In this document: in pieces, positions 32,633-41,330 of the stretch | How positions within the stretch are numbered: the stretch's first letter is position 1 | Layout: each line of letters opens with the position of its first letter | Source: Advenella sp048381675 | Lineage (GTDB): Bacteria; Pseudomonadota; Gammaproteobacteria; Burkholderiales; Burkholderiaceae_B | Reading direction: 5' to 3' | DNA: 64,000 nucleotides | Assembly: GCF_048381675.1 (NCBI RefSeq) | Contig: NZ_JBLWIS010000012.1 | Location: 1-64,000, forward strand | Position numbers and translations under genes: made by a program | The notes under the pieces: generated by a model | Databases searched by the model: none | Seen by the model: the letters and a program-made list of their open reading frames with translations, nothing else | What the model was told of the DNA's origin: nothing

Positions 32633-32965
32633 TCAAATTTTTGTTTGTTGCTGAACCCAGTGTAAATAAGGGGTATGTCCATCCAGAATGGGCAAGACAA
32701 TAATTTCGGGAACTTCGTAAGGATGCAGCGCGGCAATTTTCTGAATGCATGCCTGCTGGCGTTCCTGGGTGGTTTTAATGGTCAGGGTGATCTCTTCGGT
32801 GCCTTCCACCACGTTTTCCCACAAGTAGATAGACAGGCCGGGTGAACTTAGGTTCACACAGGCAGCCAGCTTTTCTTCAACCAGGATATGGGCAATGCGC
32901 TTGCCCAGAAGCAGGTCGGGTACCGTACTGTAAATAACAACGCAATTGCCAGTATCTGTTTTCAT
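32633..32965 (-). CDS. cutA: CutA divalent-cation tolerance / signalling-type protein
   Basis: 110 residues from the ATG at 32965 (MKTDTGNCVVIYSTVPD), chosen for its AAAGG site; an upstream in-frame ATG at 32998 is poorer. The family motifs AHILVEEKLAACVN, IYLWENVVEGTEE and HPYEVPEIIVLPI are all visible. CutA forms a PII-like trimer; its role in metal tolerance is debated. The cutA-dsbD pairing is a common, conserved arrangement. Confidence 0.93.
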   Translation of the reverse strand: MKTDTGNCVVIYSTVPDLLLGKRIAHILVEEKLAACVNLSSPGLSIYLWENVVEGTEEITLTIKTTQERQQACIQKIAALHPYEVPEIIVLPILDGHTPYLHWVQQQTKI

Positions 32966-33059
32966 GAATATGACCTTTGAGATAAGCACAAAGGTCATTT
33001 TAGCCTAAGAACAGGCATACTTGCCTGACCCGTATTAAGGAAACGGGGTTTGGTCCGAA

Positions 33060-33323
33060 TTAACTTTCAAGCAGCTGCCGGTTTTTTTCAGAAATACCGA
33101 TACCGGCCCAGTTGCTGCCCAGTTCGCTAACCAGCAGGCAGTCGTTAACATTAAGGGCGGGCAAAAGCAGGTCACGCACCTGGTTGGGGTCAAGGTCGGT
33201 GGAAACCACGTAGCTGGTGTCAAAACAATGCCAGCGATTGGGGAAATGCTCGTCGATGATTTCTTTTAAGCGTGCAAAACGTGAACCCAGCAGGCGCAGG
33301 TCATAAGTGATCAGGATTTTCAT
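33060..33323 (-). CDS. Small Cas2/VapD-like ferredoxin-fold protein (SinR-type annotation), function unknown
   Basis: 87 residues. MKILITYDLRLLGSRFARL opens with a beta strand followed by the polar YDL typical of Cas2/VapD-like proteins, then WHCFDTSYVVST, a DPNQVRDLLLPAL helix and NDCLLVSELGSNWAG. This matches small chromosomal proteins annotated as SinR-family, whose fold resembles Cas2 and VapD endoribonucleases. No CRISPR array or cas gene is nearby, and no antitoxin gene is evident. Good AAAGG site. It lies alone between cutA and hemB on the same strand. Nuclease activity is possible but unproven. Confidence 0.6.
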   Translation of the reverse strand: MKILITYDLRLLGSRFARLKEIIDEHFPNRWHCFDTSYVVSTDLDPNQVRDLLLPALNVNDCLLVSELGSNWAGIGISEKNRQLLES

Positions 33324-33416
33324 GGTATTGCCTTTTGTTGATTGTTGAAATAGTTAATGCTTATATTAATGACAAATGGCAAGAATAGCCATGGATAAAA
33401 CCGTAGGTCTTGATAT

Positions 33417-33447
33417 TTGTCCGGCCGGTTTGGTGTCAGCCGGACAA
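33417..33447 (-). other. Hairpin downstream of hemB
   Basis: TTGTCCGGC (33417-33425) pairs perfectly with GCCGGACAA (33439-33447). No U-tract follows, so it may stabilise the hemB 3' end or act as a weak terminator before the small Cas2-like gene. Confidence 0.4.
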
Positions 33448-33491
33448 TTTGGATGATCAGCATTGGCGGCATGGAGATTGCCGCTTTGCCT

Positions 33492-34505
33492 TTATGATTG
33501 CTGTTGCAGGATTTTAGCCGCTTCTATGGCGAAGTAAGTCAGGATGCCATCGGCACCGGCCCGCTTGAAGCAAAGCAGTGATTCCATCATGACTTTGTCG
33601 TGATCAAGCCAGCCGTTAATGGCCGCGGCCTTGATCATGGCGTACTCACCGCTTACTTGGTAAGCGTAAGTGGGCATCCTGAACATCTCTTTGACATCGC
33701 GAACCAGGTCCAGGTAGGGCATGCCCGGCTTGACCATGACCATGTCGGCCCCTTCGCGGATGTCGGCGGCCACTTCGCGCAAGGCCTCATTGCGATTGGC
33801 AGGATCTATCTGGTAAGTCATTTTGTTGGATTTGCCCAGATTGCTGGCTGAACCCACCGCATCGCGGAACGGGCCATAAAAGGCACTGGCGTATTTGGCC
33901 GAATAGGCCATGATACGGGTGTAAATATGGTTATGGGCTTCAAGTGCCTGGCGAATGGCACCAATACGGCCGTCCATCATATCGCTGGGCGCGACATAAT
34001 CGGCACCGGCTTCGGCCTGTACCAGAGCCTGCCTGACCAGCATTTCAACCGTGGGCTCGTTTAGCACGTAGCCGGTGTCGTCAATCAAGCCATCCTGGCC
34101 GTGACTGGTATAAGGGTCAAGGGCCACATCACATAAAATACCCAGTTCGGGGAATTCTTTTTTCAATGAGGCGACTACCCGTGGGATCAGCCCTTCGGGG
34201 TTGGTTGCTTCAATGCCGTCAGGGGTTTTCAGGGATGGGTCAATAGAGGGGAACAGTGCCAGTACCGGAATGCCCAGCTTGACACACTCTTCTGCCACAG
34301 GCAGCAGGGTGTCGGGAGAGTAACGTACGACACCGGGCATGGATAGCACGGGTTCGTGCAAATTGTTGCCTTCTTTTACAAAAACAGGGTAAATGAGGTC
34401 ATTGGCAGAAAGGATGTTTTCCCGGACCAGGCGGCGGGAAAAGTCGTCGCGGCGGTTGCGACGGGGGCGGGAAGCGGGAAAATCGGCAGTAATAATTGAG
34501 CTCAT
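33492..34505 (-). CDS. hemB: Delta-aminolevulinic acid dehydratase (porphobilinogen synthase)
   Basis: 337 residues. It condenses two 5-aminolevulinate molecules to porphobilinogen in haem synthesis. Active-site landmarks are APSDMMDGRIGAIR (first lysine region), MVKPGMPYLD (Schiff-base lysine) and the loop DVALDPYTSHGQDG, where Asp replaces the zinc-binding cysteines, as in magnesium-dependent enzymes of Pseudomonas and betaproteobacteria. Its ATG overlaps the engB stop by 4 bases. Haem supply fits the neighbouring cytochrome genes. Confidence 0.97.
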   Translation of the reverse strand: MSSIITADFPASRPRRNRRDDFSRRLVRENILSANDLIYPVFVKEGNNLHEPVLSMPGVVRYSPDTLLPVAEECVKLGIPVLALFPSIDPSLKTPDGIEATNPEGLIPRVVASLKKEFPELGILCDVALDPYTSHGQDGLIDDTGYVLNEPTVEMLVRQALVQAEAGADYVAPSDMMDGRIGAIRQALEAHNHIYTRIMAYSAKYASAFYGPFRDAVGSASNLGKSNKMTYQIDPANRNEALREVAADIREGADMVMVKPGMPYLDLVRDVKEMFRMPTYAYQVSGEYAMIKAAAINGWLDHDKVMMESLLCFKRAGADGILTYFAIEAAKILQQQS

Positions 34506-35125
34506 GGTACAACCTTTGGTGAAATCCAGTTGATGATTTTGAGATCGGCTTCTTCAAGTCCAATACGGTGAGTGGCTGAAAAAGGAATGGCATTCAGGGC
34601 ACCGATATCTGCCAGGTCTTTGCGCACGGCCGCAACGGCTTTCAGGCGCTGGCCATAGGGTAGTTTATCGGCCTTGGTTAATAATACAAGAACAGGCTTG
34701 CCGGTGGGGGCGATCCAGTTGGCCAGGCGGCGATCCAGGTCGGTCACGCCACGGCGGATATCAACCAGCAGAACGATGCCGGCCAGGGACGTGCGCTCTC
34801 GCAAGTAGGCGCCCAGCACGTCGGCCCATTCTTCACGGGCATCACGGGCAACCGAGGCATAGCCGTAACCGGGAAGGTCGACCAGAAAGCCTAACGGGTG
34901 TTCCGGATCAAGCGGATCGGGCAGGCCAAACATGTTGATCAGGCGGGTACGCCCGGGTGTTTTACTGGAAAATGCCAGACGTTTCTGGTTGGCCAGCACG
35001 TTGATTGCAGAGGATTTGCCCGCGTTTGAACGGCCCACAAAACAAACCTCGGGAACCGACGGTGGAGGCAGTTGGTGCAGTTTGGCTGCTGAGGTAAAGA
35101 AGGATGCCCGATGTAAAATTGACAC
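34502..35125 (-). CDS. engB: Ribosome-biogenesis GTPase EngB (YsxC/YihA)
   Basis: 207 residues from GTG at 35125 (MSILHRASFFTSAAKLHQLP), which has GAG 7 bases upstream and matches family N-termini; a TTG at 35137 is an alternative. G motifs: G1 GRSNAGKSS, G3 DLPGYG, G4 TKAD, G5 FSA. EngB helps assemble the 50S subunit. It is translationally coupled to hemB and divergent from the cytochrome c4 gene. Confidence 0.93.
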   Translation of the reverse strand: MSILHRASFFTSAAKLHQLPPPSVPEVCFVGRSNAGKSSAINVLANQKRLAFSSKTPGRTRLINMFGLPDPLDPEHPLGFLVDLPGYGYASVARDAREEWADVLGAYLRERTSLAGIVLLVDIRRGVTDLDRRLANWIAPTGKPVLVLLTKADKLPYGQRLKAVAAVRKDLADIGALNAIPFSATHRIGLEEADLKIINWISPKVVP

Positions 35126-35298
35126 AAGTACGCTCAAATAAATAAAAAATAAGTCCCTATTGTATAATCCTTATCCATAAAAATCGCCTAAATTTGGTGA
35201 TTGAGGTTTATACTCCTACGTTTATAAGCATTATCTTTTACAATAGACGCTAATTTAGACAAATGCGTACTGATCCGCTGTGATCATAGAGGGTATTC

Positions 35299-35997
35299 AT
35301 GAAGCAAGTTTTATCAAAAATTTTAGTGACGAGTGGCGTTGCCATGGGCCTGGCCATGAGCGCTTCCAGTTTTGCCGCCAAGCCTGACGTCAAGGCCGGA
35401 GAGGAACTGTATACCAATGGCGATATGTCACGCGGTATTCTGGCCTGTGTGGCCTGTCACGGTGTTGCCGGTAATAGCATGGTCCCCATGTATCCAAGCC
35501 TGGCCGGTATGCCCTATGAGTACATTGTCAACCAACTCAAGAATTTCCAGGTTCCTGAAGGTGCCAAGTCCAGCAACCGTACCGATGCGCAAGGCAATCC
35601 AACCATGATGGGGCCTATTGTTGCGAACATGACACCAGAAGACATGCAGAATCTGGCCAGTTATGTCAGCAAGCAAACCCTGACACAACCTGCTACCGCA
35701 AAATTGGGTGCAGACCTTAGTATTGTGCAGCGTGGCCGTGAAATCTGGCGTGCCGGTATTCCCGACCGTAATGTTCCTGCCTGTGCTTCCTGCCATGGAG
35801 CAACCGGCAAGGGTATGCCTGGCGCATTCCCGTCCTTGTCTGGTCAGCACCCCGAGTACCTCGAGGCCCAGTTGCTGGCCTTCGCTGACGGTTATCGTAA
35901 AAATGGCGGCACTGAAAACATGATGGGCGTTATTGCCAACCGCATGAACCGTGCAGACATCAAGGCAGTTGCCGATTACGCGGCCGGTATTCGTTAA
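35299..35997 (+). CDS. Dihaem cytochrome c4
   Basis: 232 residues with a signal peptide cleaved near SFA-A (residues 25-27) and two CxxCH haem sites: Cys50/Cys53/His54 (CVACH) and Cys162/Cys165/His166 (CASCH). The repeated two-domain layout with methionines after each haem is typical of cytochrome c4, a periplasmic, membrane-associated electron donor to terminal oxidases. AGAGGG precedes the ATG. In the 161-bp divergent region a TATAAT at 35163-35168 could be its -10, though no good -35 is visible. It stands just before the resB-ccsB pair that matures c-type cytochromes. Confidence 0.93.
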   Translation: MKQVLSKILVTSGVAMGLAMSASSFAAKPDVKAGEELYTNGDMSRGILACVACHGVAGNSMVPMYPSLAGMPYEYIVNQLKNFQVPEGAKSSNRTDAQGNPTMMGPIVANMTPEDMQNLASYVSKQTLTQPATAKLGADLSIVQRGREIWRAGIPDRNVPACASCHGATGKGMPGAFPSLSGQHPEYLEAQLLAFADGYRKNGGTENMMGVIANRMNRADIKAVADYAAGIR

Positions 35998-36051
35998 ATT
36001 GTTGCCCGCGGTATAGGCCGTGGGGAACTTTTCCAGATAGCGTTATCTAAG

Positions 36052-36087
36052 ATAGGGAGTCCATTCGTCGGCACTCCCTATTTTCTT
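36052..36087 (+). terminator. Intrinsic terminator after cytochrome c4 gene
   Basis: Stem ATAGGGAGT (36052-36060) / ACTCCCTAT (36073-36081), 9 bp, followed by TTTTCTT. It lies about 20 bp before the resB start, so resB-ccsB expression depends on read-through or on another promoter nearby. Confidence 0.75.
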
Positions 36088-36105
36088 ATGATTTAATAAT
36101 TTACA

Positions 36106-38202
36106 ATGGCAAAACATACCTCGGGCAGAAGATGGACTGCTGATTTTTTTGAACTGATGGGCTCGATGCGCTTTGCGGTAAGCCTGCTCTCGTTTATTTG
36201 TGTCGCCAGTATTATTGGTACGGTTTTGCCACAAAACCAGACGGATCTTCAATACACCGATCAATTCGGTACGTTCTGGTATACCGTTTTCAGTAAATTC
36301 GGCGTATCGCAAATCTATAATACCTGGTGGTTTCTGGTCATTATGGGTTTTCTGGTTATTTCCACCACAGTTTGCCTGCTTCGCAACACCCCTAAAATGA
36401 TCAAGGATATGCGCTCTTTTCGTGAGTATATCCGTGAAGGTAGTTTGCGTGCGTTTCCCCACAAATTGAATGTAGAGGTTGGTTTCGATCAGGAAACCAC
36501 CGTGCGCATGTCCAAGTCATGGTTGAAAAAACAAGGTTACAGCTACCGTGAAAAGATTTCGGAAAATGGCGTGCTGTTGGCTGCCAAAAAGGGCAGTGCC
36601 AATCGCTTGGGCTATATATTTGCCCACGTTGCGATTGTCGTCATCTGTATTGGCGGCTTGCTGGACAGCGAATTGCCTAACCGCCTGCAAATCTGGTTTG
36701 GTGGCAAAGCGCCCATTCCGGCAACGGCGAAATATATTTCTGATGTTGACGAAGAGGCCCGCTTTTCTTCCTCCAACCCTAGCTTTCGTGGCAATGTAGC
36801 CATTTCCGAAGGCGGCAATTCAAGTTACGCCTTGTTGGGCATCGGTGGCGAACAATACCTGCAGGTATTGCCATTTGATATCAAGCTGAATAAATTTATT
36901 ATCGAGTACTACGAAACCAATGGCATGCCCAAGCGTTTTGCCAGTGACGTTACCATTACCGATCTTAAAACCAAAGAAGTACAGAACCGTATTATTGAGG
37001 TTAACCATCCCTTTGCCAAAGATGGCATTACCCTGTATCAGTCCAGTTTCCATGATGGTGGTTCCAAACTGCAATTAACCGGTTATCCGGTTAGCGGGCA
37101 GGCCACTGAAACCTTTGAGTTGAACATGGAGGTGGCCGGGACCACTAAATTAACCACCACGCTTAATGGTGAAAACAAAGAGTACCGGGTCACGATTGAT
37201 GACTTCAAGCCCATCAACGTTGAAAACCTGAACGCTGGCAGCGATGGCTTGCAGCCTAAAAGTTTTGAAGAGCAGATCCTGGCGGTTACCGGCAGCGCGG
37301 CGGGTAAAGCCCATGAAGTGCAAAACGTGGGCCCAAGCGTAGCGTATACCCTCAGTGATGACAAGAACCAGTCGGTGAAGTATAACAATTACATGCTGCC
37401 CATGATGCTTGATGACTCGCTGGTTTTTCTGGCGGGTGTCCAGCTGCCGGGTGAAGGCATGTTCCGTTATGTTCGCATGCCTGCCGATGAGCAAGGCACG
37501 CTGAATGAGTTCATGGCCATGCGGGCTGCCTTTGATAACCCAGACTTGCGAAGCAAGGCTGCCCGTAGTTTTGCGGAAAAATCCCAGGATGAGCGTTTCA
37601 ATGCTGACATGATCACTCCGCTGGCCGAGCAGGCCTTGGCCATATTTGCCAAGGGTGGCTTCATGGGTATTGATCAATACGTTGATGGAGTCAATGTGCC
37701 CGAAGCGGAACGGATGCCAGAAAACCTGCGTGAACCCATGAAAAAAATCCTGCGTGATTACCTGCTTTTCAGCGCGGTAGAGTTGCGCAACCTGGTACGC
37801 ACCGAAGCGGGTCTTGCGCCAATTTCATTAAGCAATCGTGAAGAGGCTGAAAAGCAGGCCCGCTGGTTTGACCTGTCATTGCGTGCGCTGTCCGACTTAA
37901 GTGCTTATCCGGCGCCTGTCATGTTGCAGCTCAAGACTTTTGAACATATCCAGGCCAGTGTCTTGCAGGCCACCCGTTCACCGGGCAAAAGCTCTGTTTA
38001 CCTGGGCTCTTTGTTCTTGATTATCGGTGTCTTTGCCATGTTTTATATTCGTGACCGCCGCATCTGGATGTGGATTAAACCTGGCGACACGGCAAATAGC
38101 AGTAAAATAATGTCAGCAATGACTTCACAGAAAAGAACGCTGGACTTCAACCGTGAGTTCGAGCGCTTCAGGCAAGACTTTTCAGATTTGGCTAAAAAGT
38201 AG
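36106..38202 (+). CDS. resB: Cytochrome c biogenesis protein ResB (Ccs1)
   Basis: 698 residues. Membrane helices near residues 20-45, 70-92 and 165-185 are followed by a large periplasmic domain (about 190-640) and a last helix near 642-660 (LGSLFLIIGVFAMFYIRDR). The start FFELMGSMRFAVSLLSFICV is characteristic. With CcsB it forms the system II machinery that passes haem across the membrane and attaches it to CxxCH motifs, for example those of the cytochrome c4 upstream. It ends 9 bp before ccsB. Confidence 0.93.
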   Translation: MAKHTSGRRWTADFFELMGSMRFAVSLLSFICVASIIGTVLPQNQTDLQYTDQFGTFWYTVFSKFGVSQIYNTWWFLVIMGFLVISTTVCLLRNTPKMIKDMRSFREYIREGSLRAFPHKLNVEVGFDQETTVRMSKSWLKKQGYSYREKISENGVLLAAKKGSANRLGYIFAHVAIVVICIGGLLDSELPNRLQIWFGGKAPIPATAKYISDVDEEARFSSSNPSFRGNVAISEGGNSSYALLGIGGEQYLQVLPFDIKLNKFIIEYYETNGMPKRFASDVTITDLKTKEVQNRIIEVNHPFAKDGITLYQSSFHDGGSKLQLTGYPVSGQATETFELNMEVAGTTKLTTTLNGENKEYRVTIDDFKPINVENLNAGSDGLQPKSFEEQILAVTGSAAGKAHEVQNVGPSVAYTLSDDKNQSVKYNNYMLPMMLDDSLVFLAGVQLPGEGMFRYVRMPADEQGTLNEFMAMRAAFDNPDLRSKAARSFAEKSQDERFNADMITPLAEQALAIFAKGGFMGIDQYVDGVNVPEAERMPENLREPMKKILRDYLLFSAVELRNLVRTEAGLAPISLSNREEAEKQARWFDLSLRALSDLSAYPAPVMLQLKTFEHIQASVLQATRSPGKSSVYLGSLFLIIGVFAMFYIRDRRIWMWIKPGDTANSSKIMSAMTSQKRTLDFNREFERFRQDFSDLAKK

Positions 38203-38211
38203 GAATTGAAT

Positions 38212-39564
38212 ATGTCGAATACCTTGGTGCAACCTTCTCCGGGAACGCGTCCCTCAGCGAACTGGGAAGAGCAAATTTCAGAAACTGGTGACAACCGTGT
38301 CCTGCGGGGCAAACCCGACTGGACCGATCTCGTTTTCTTTCTGGTTCTGGTAGCAGGGGCAGCATATGCCATTGTGACCTATCCCAATGAAATGGATATT
38401 TACGAGAAATATATCCTGGCCGGTTCCACCCTCTTTGTGACCTGGGTGGGCTGGTTGTGGCGTCCTTTGCGTTCGCTCATGATTGCCTGTGGCCTGGCGG
38501 CATTGCTGGCTATTGGCCTTTATGATGGCAACCTGGCACAGGCTGATAACCAGTTCCTGCTTAAATACCTGCTGTCCTCACAGTCTGCCATTTTATGGAT
38601 GTGCGCCCTGTTTTTCATGGCTACCGTGGTGTATTGGGTGGGGTATGTCAGCCCAACCGCAGCCTGGATGGGTACCGTCTTCACCTGGGCGGGCGTGTTT
38701 TTTGGCTTTACCGGCTTGCTGGTCCGCTGGCGTGAAGGACACCTGATTGCCCCCGACATGGGGCATATTCCTGTCAGTAACCTGTATGAAGTTTTCGTGC
38801 TGTTTTGCCTGATAACCGCGGTTTTTTACCTGTACTATGAAAAGCGCTATAACACGCGTGCCTTGGGTGGCTTTGTATTGCTGGTCATATCCACGGCGGT
38901 CATTTTCCTGCTTTGGTACACTTTCGAGCGCGATGCGGCAGCGATTACACCATTGAATAATGCCTTGCGCAGCTGGTGGATGAAGCTGCACGTACCGGCC
39001 AACTTTATTGGCTACGGTACCTTTGCATTGTCGGCTATGGTGGGTTTTGCTTATCTGGTCAAGCAACATGGCGAAACTACGTCCTGGAAGCCCATGATCC
39101 CCTTGCTGCTGATTGGTGGTGCCATGGTGTCTGAACCGTTCATTTTCAGTGACAAGGAAAACTTCGGTTTCTGGATTCTGTATTTTGGCTTAAGCGTTAT
39201 TATTGTGGCCTGCATTTTGATGGCCCGTAAAACGATTGCCAGCAAATTGCCTCCGCTAGAGGTGCTTGATGACATCATGTACCGGGCCATTTCAGTGGGA
39301 TTTGCCTTCTTTACGGTAGCTACCGTGCTGGGAGCGCTGTGGGCCGCCGATGCCTGGGGAACTTACTGGCAGTGGGATCCCAAAGAAACCTGGGCCTTTA
39401 TTGTGTGGCTGAATTATGCGGCCTGGTTGCACTTGCGCCTGATGAAAGGAATGCGTGGTACGGTTGCTGCCTACTGGGCGCTGGCTGGTTTGATCATTAC
39501 CAGTTTTGCTTTCCTGGGCGTGAATATCTTCCTGTCTGGCTTGCATTCGTACGGTGAGTTGTAA
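38212..39564 (+). CDS. ccsB: System II cytochrome c biogenesis protein CcsB/CcsA (ResC)
   Basis: 450 residues from the ATG at 38212 (TAGGAA site; a TTG two codons earlier is open). Multiple helices and the tryptophan-rich haem-handling WWD motif WGTYWQWDPKETW around residue 385-397, with conserved histidines in KLHVPANF and in the last loop (LHSYGEL). It partners ResB to deliver haem for c-type cytochromes. The N-terminal 40 residues are hydrophilic. A bidirectional terminator follows. Confidence 0.93.
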   Translation: MSNTLVQPSPGTRPSANWEEQISETGDNRVLRGKPDWTDLVFFLVLVAGAAYAIVTYPNEMDIYEKYILAGSTLFVTWVGWLWRPLRSLMIACGLAALLAIGLYDGNLAQADNQFLLKYLLSSQSAILWMCALFFMATVVYWVGYVSPTAAWMGTVFTWAGVFFGFTGLLVRWREGHLIAPDMGHIPVSNLYEVFVLFCLITAVFYLYYEKRYNTRALGGFVLLVISTAVIFLLWYTFERDAAAITPLNNALRSWWMKLHVPANFIGYGTFALSAMVGFAYLVKQHGETTSWKPMIPLLLIGGAMVSEPFIFSDKENFGFWILYFGLSVIIVACILMARKTIASKLPPLEVLDDIMYRAISVGFAFFTVATVLGALWAADAWGTYWQWDPKETWAFIVWLNYAAWLHLRLMKGMRGTVAAYWALAGLIITSFAFLGVNIFLSGLHSYGEL

Positions 39565-39603
39565 AACAGGAATGCCCATTAAAACCTGCTTGGTTTTAGG
39601 GTA

Positions 39604-39649
39604 AAAAAACGGTGGTCTGTTCAAAAATGTGAACTGGCCACCGTTTTTT
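39604..39649. terminator. Bidirectional terminator shared by ccsB and cydC
   Basis: AAAAAACGGTGG (39604-39615) pairs with CCACCGTTTTTT (39638-39649), and an inner GTTCA/TGAAC stem caps it. T-runs exist on both strands. The cydC stop codon (39621-39623) lies inside the hairpin, so the last cydC codons form one arm. Confidence 0.85.
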
Positions 39650-41330
39650 GTTGCTGAACTGGTTTGAGCTCACTGTGCAAACGACCATTTGCCAATACAA
39701 AGTTTTCATCAACCACGCCTTCAGGCAAATTGGCATGCGTTACGATGATCACCGTACGGTCTTTAGCCACCTGTTGCAGGTTGGTAAACCAGGCATCGGC
39801 GGTAGTTTTGTCAAGCCCTGCGGTGGGTTCGTCAAGCAGCCAGACCGTTGCCTTGGATAACAAGACACGGGCCAGGCATAAACGGCGGATTTGGCCGGTA
39901 GAAAGCGTGTTGCCACCTTCGCCGGTCCAGGCGTCCAGGCCACCAATCTGTTCAATGTGGCTAGCCAGATGAACCTGCTTCAGGACTTCCCATAAGCGCT
40001 CATCTGTTGCATCAGGGTCGGCCAACAGCAGGTTGTGGCGGATAGTGCCCATGAACACCGGTGAATGTTGTGACAGCAGGGCAAAGTGCCGGTAAAGCGA
40101 TTGGGTGTTTACCGTATTTAAATTGACGTCACCATAAGTAATGGTGCCTGCTGACAAGGGATGCACCTGCATGATGGCCATGAGCAGGGTGGTTTTACCC
40201 GTGCCGCTTAATCCCCGAATGGCAATCCGCTGGCCATGTTCCACACTAAGATTTAGCTGGCTTAAAACCGGCTGGTTTTCATAGGCCACACCGATGTTTT
40301 GCAACTGCAATTGTCCTGTGGCGGGAAGGGTTGCCGTTGGCTGGGCCTGTCCACTCTCGGTTTGGGCAAGCGCTGTGACAGTCAGGTCTTGAATACGACG
40401 GGCGGCGGCTTCAACGGCACCCAGGCCGGCAGCGCCGCGCATGATGGGGGATAAAATTTCAAACAGGCCCATTGCCCCCAGTAACAGTCCCACCCAAATC
40501 GGGGCCGACAAGGCCTGCTGTGCCTGTGCATTGGCACCCAGCCATAATAGTGCCAATACCAATGCCCCCATTAACAGTTGCTGCACCAGGGTGCCCAAAC
40601 TGCCTGCCTGGGTGACCCGTTGCTGTGCCTTGGCCAAACGCAGGCCGGCCTGGTCAAACTGTTCTTGCGCCACCGATGTCAGGCCAAAAACCAGCAGGTC
40701 AGTGTGGGCGGAAATGGCCTCATGGGCCAGGGCGCGCAATTCGGCATTGGCTGCCTGGACTTCCAAGCCCGCAGCTGCGGTTTTGCGGGCCAGCAAATAG
40801 GGCAGTACACCAGCTGCCAGGCATAATACAAGCAGCAGGATCCAGCCCATCAAGGGTAATGCCATACCCATCAAAAAGCTGAAAAATGCACCGGCCATGA
40901 CGGCCGTAAAAACCGGGGTGATAATCAGTAAAAAGAAAGTATCCAGGCGTTCTATGTCGTTGATGAGACGCGCCAGCAGGTCACCGTCACGGTATTGGGC
41001 CAATTGGGCGGGTTTGAAAGCGGCCAGCCGGGCAAAACTGCCGGTGCGGATTTCCGCCTGCAAGTCCAGCGTGACAATATGTCCGCATACCCGTTCGGCA
41101 TAACGTGAGGCAATTCGCCACATTGACAGGCCACGCACCAGGGCAGAGGGGAGAAACAGATTGAACGCCAGTGCCGAGCCGGCCAGAAAGGCACCGGTTA
41201 AAAACCAGCCGGAGACCGTTAAGAGCCCCACGCCGGCAAAAACGGTCGATAAGGCCAGGAACAGGGCCAGAATGCTTAGGCGCCAATGTTGTTTAATCCA
41301 GGGTCCGGCCAACTGCCACCACAATTTCAC
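39621..41330 (-). CDS. cydC: Thiol reductant ABC exporter subunit CydC
   Basis: 569 residues from GTG at 41330, which overlaps the cydD stop (GTGA) and has AAGGA 6 bases upstream; the frame is open to 41387 but that extension overlaps cydD. An N-terminal six-helix exporter domain (about 15-320) is followed by an ABC ATPase domain with Walker A GLSGTGKTT, signature LSTGQIRR (glycine-poor variant) and Walker B VWLLDEPTAGLD. CydDC exports glutathione/cysteine and is needed for cytochrome bd assembly, consistent with its place at the end of the cyd operon. Confidence 0.92.
   Translation of the reverse strand: MKLWWQLAGPWIKQHWRLSILALFLALSTVFAGVGLLTVSGWFLTGAFLAGSALAFNLFLPSALVRGLSMWRIASRYAERVCGHIVTLDLQAEIRTGSFARLAAFKPAQLAQYRDGDLLARLINDIERLDTFFLLIITPVFTAVMAGAFFSFLMGMALPLMGWILLLVLCLAAGVLPYLLARKTAAAGLEVQAANAELRALAHEAISAHTDLLVFGLTSVAQEQFDQAGLRLAKAQQRVTQAGSLGTLVQQLLMGALVLALLWLGANAQAQQALSAPIWVGLLLGAMGLFEILSPIMRGAAGLGAVEAAARRIQDLTVTALAQTESGQAQPTATLPATGQLQLQNIGVAYENQPVLSQLNLSVEHGQRIAIRGLSGTGKTTLLMAIMQVHPLSAGTITYGDVNLNTVNTQSLYRHFALLSQHSPVFMGTIRHNLLLADPDATDERLWEVLKQVHLASHIEQIGGLDAWTGEGGNTLSTGQIRRLCLARVLLSKATVWLLDEPTAGLDKTTADAWFTNLQQVAKDRTVIIVTHANLPEGVVDENFVLANGRLHSELKPVQQQKTVASSHF

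Noticed and set aside
33060..33323. Cas2 of a CRISPR system
   Set aside because: No repeats, spacers or other cas genes in the window; only the fold family is suggested.
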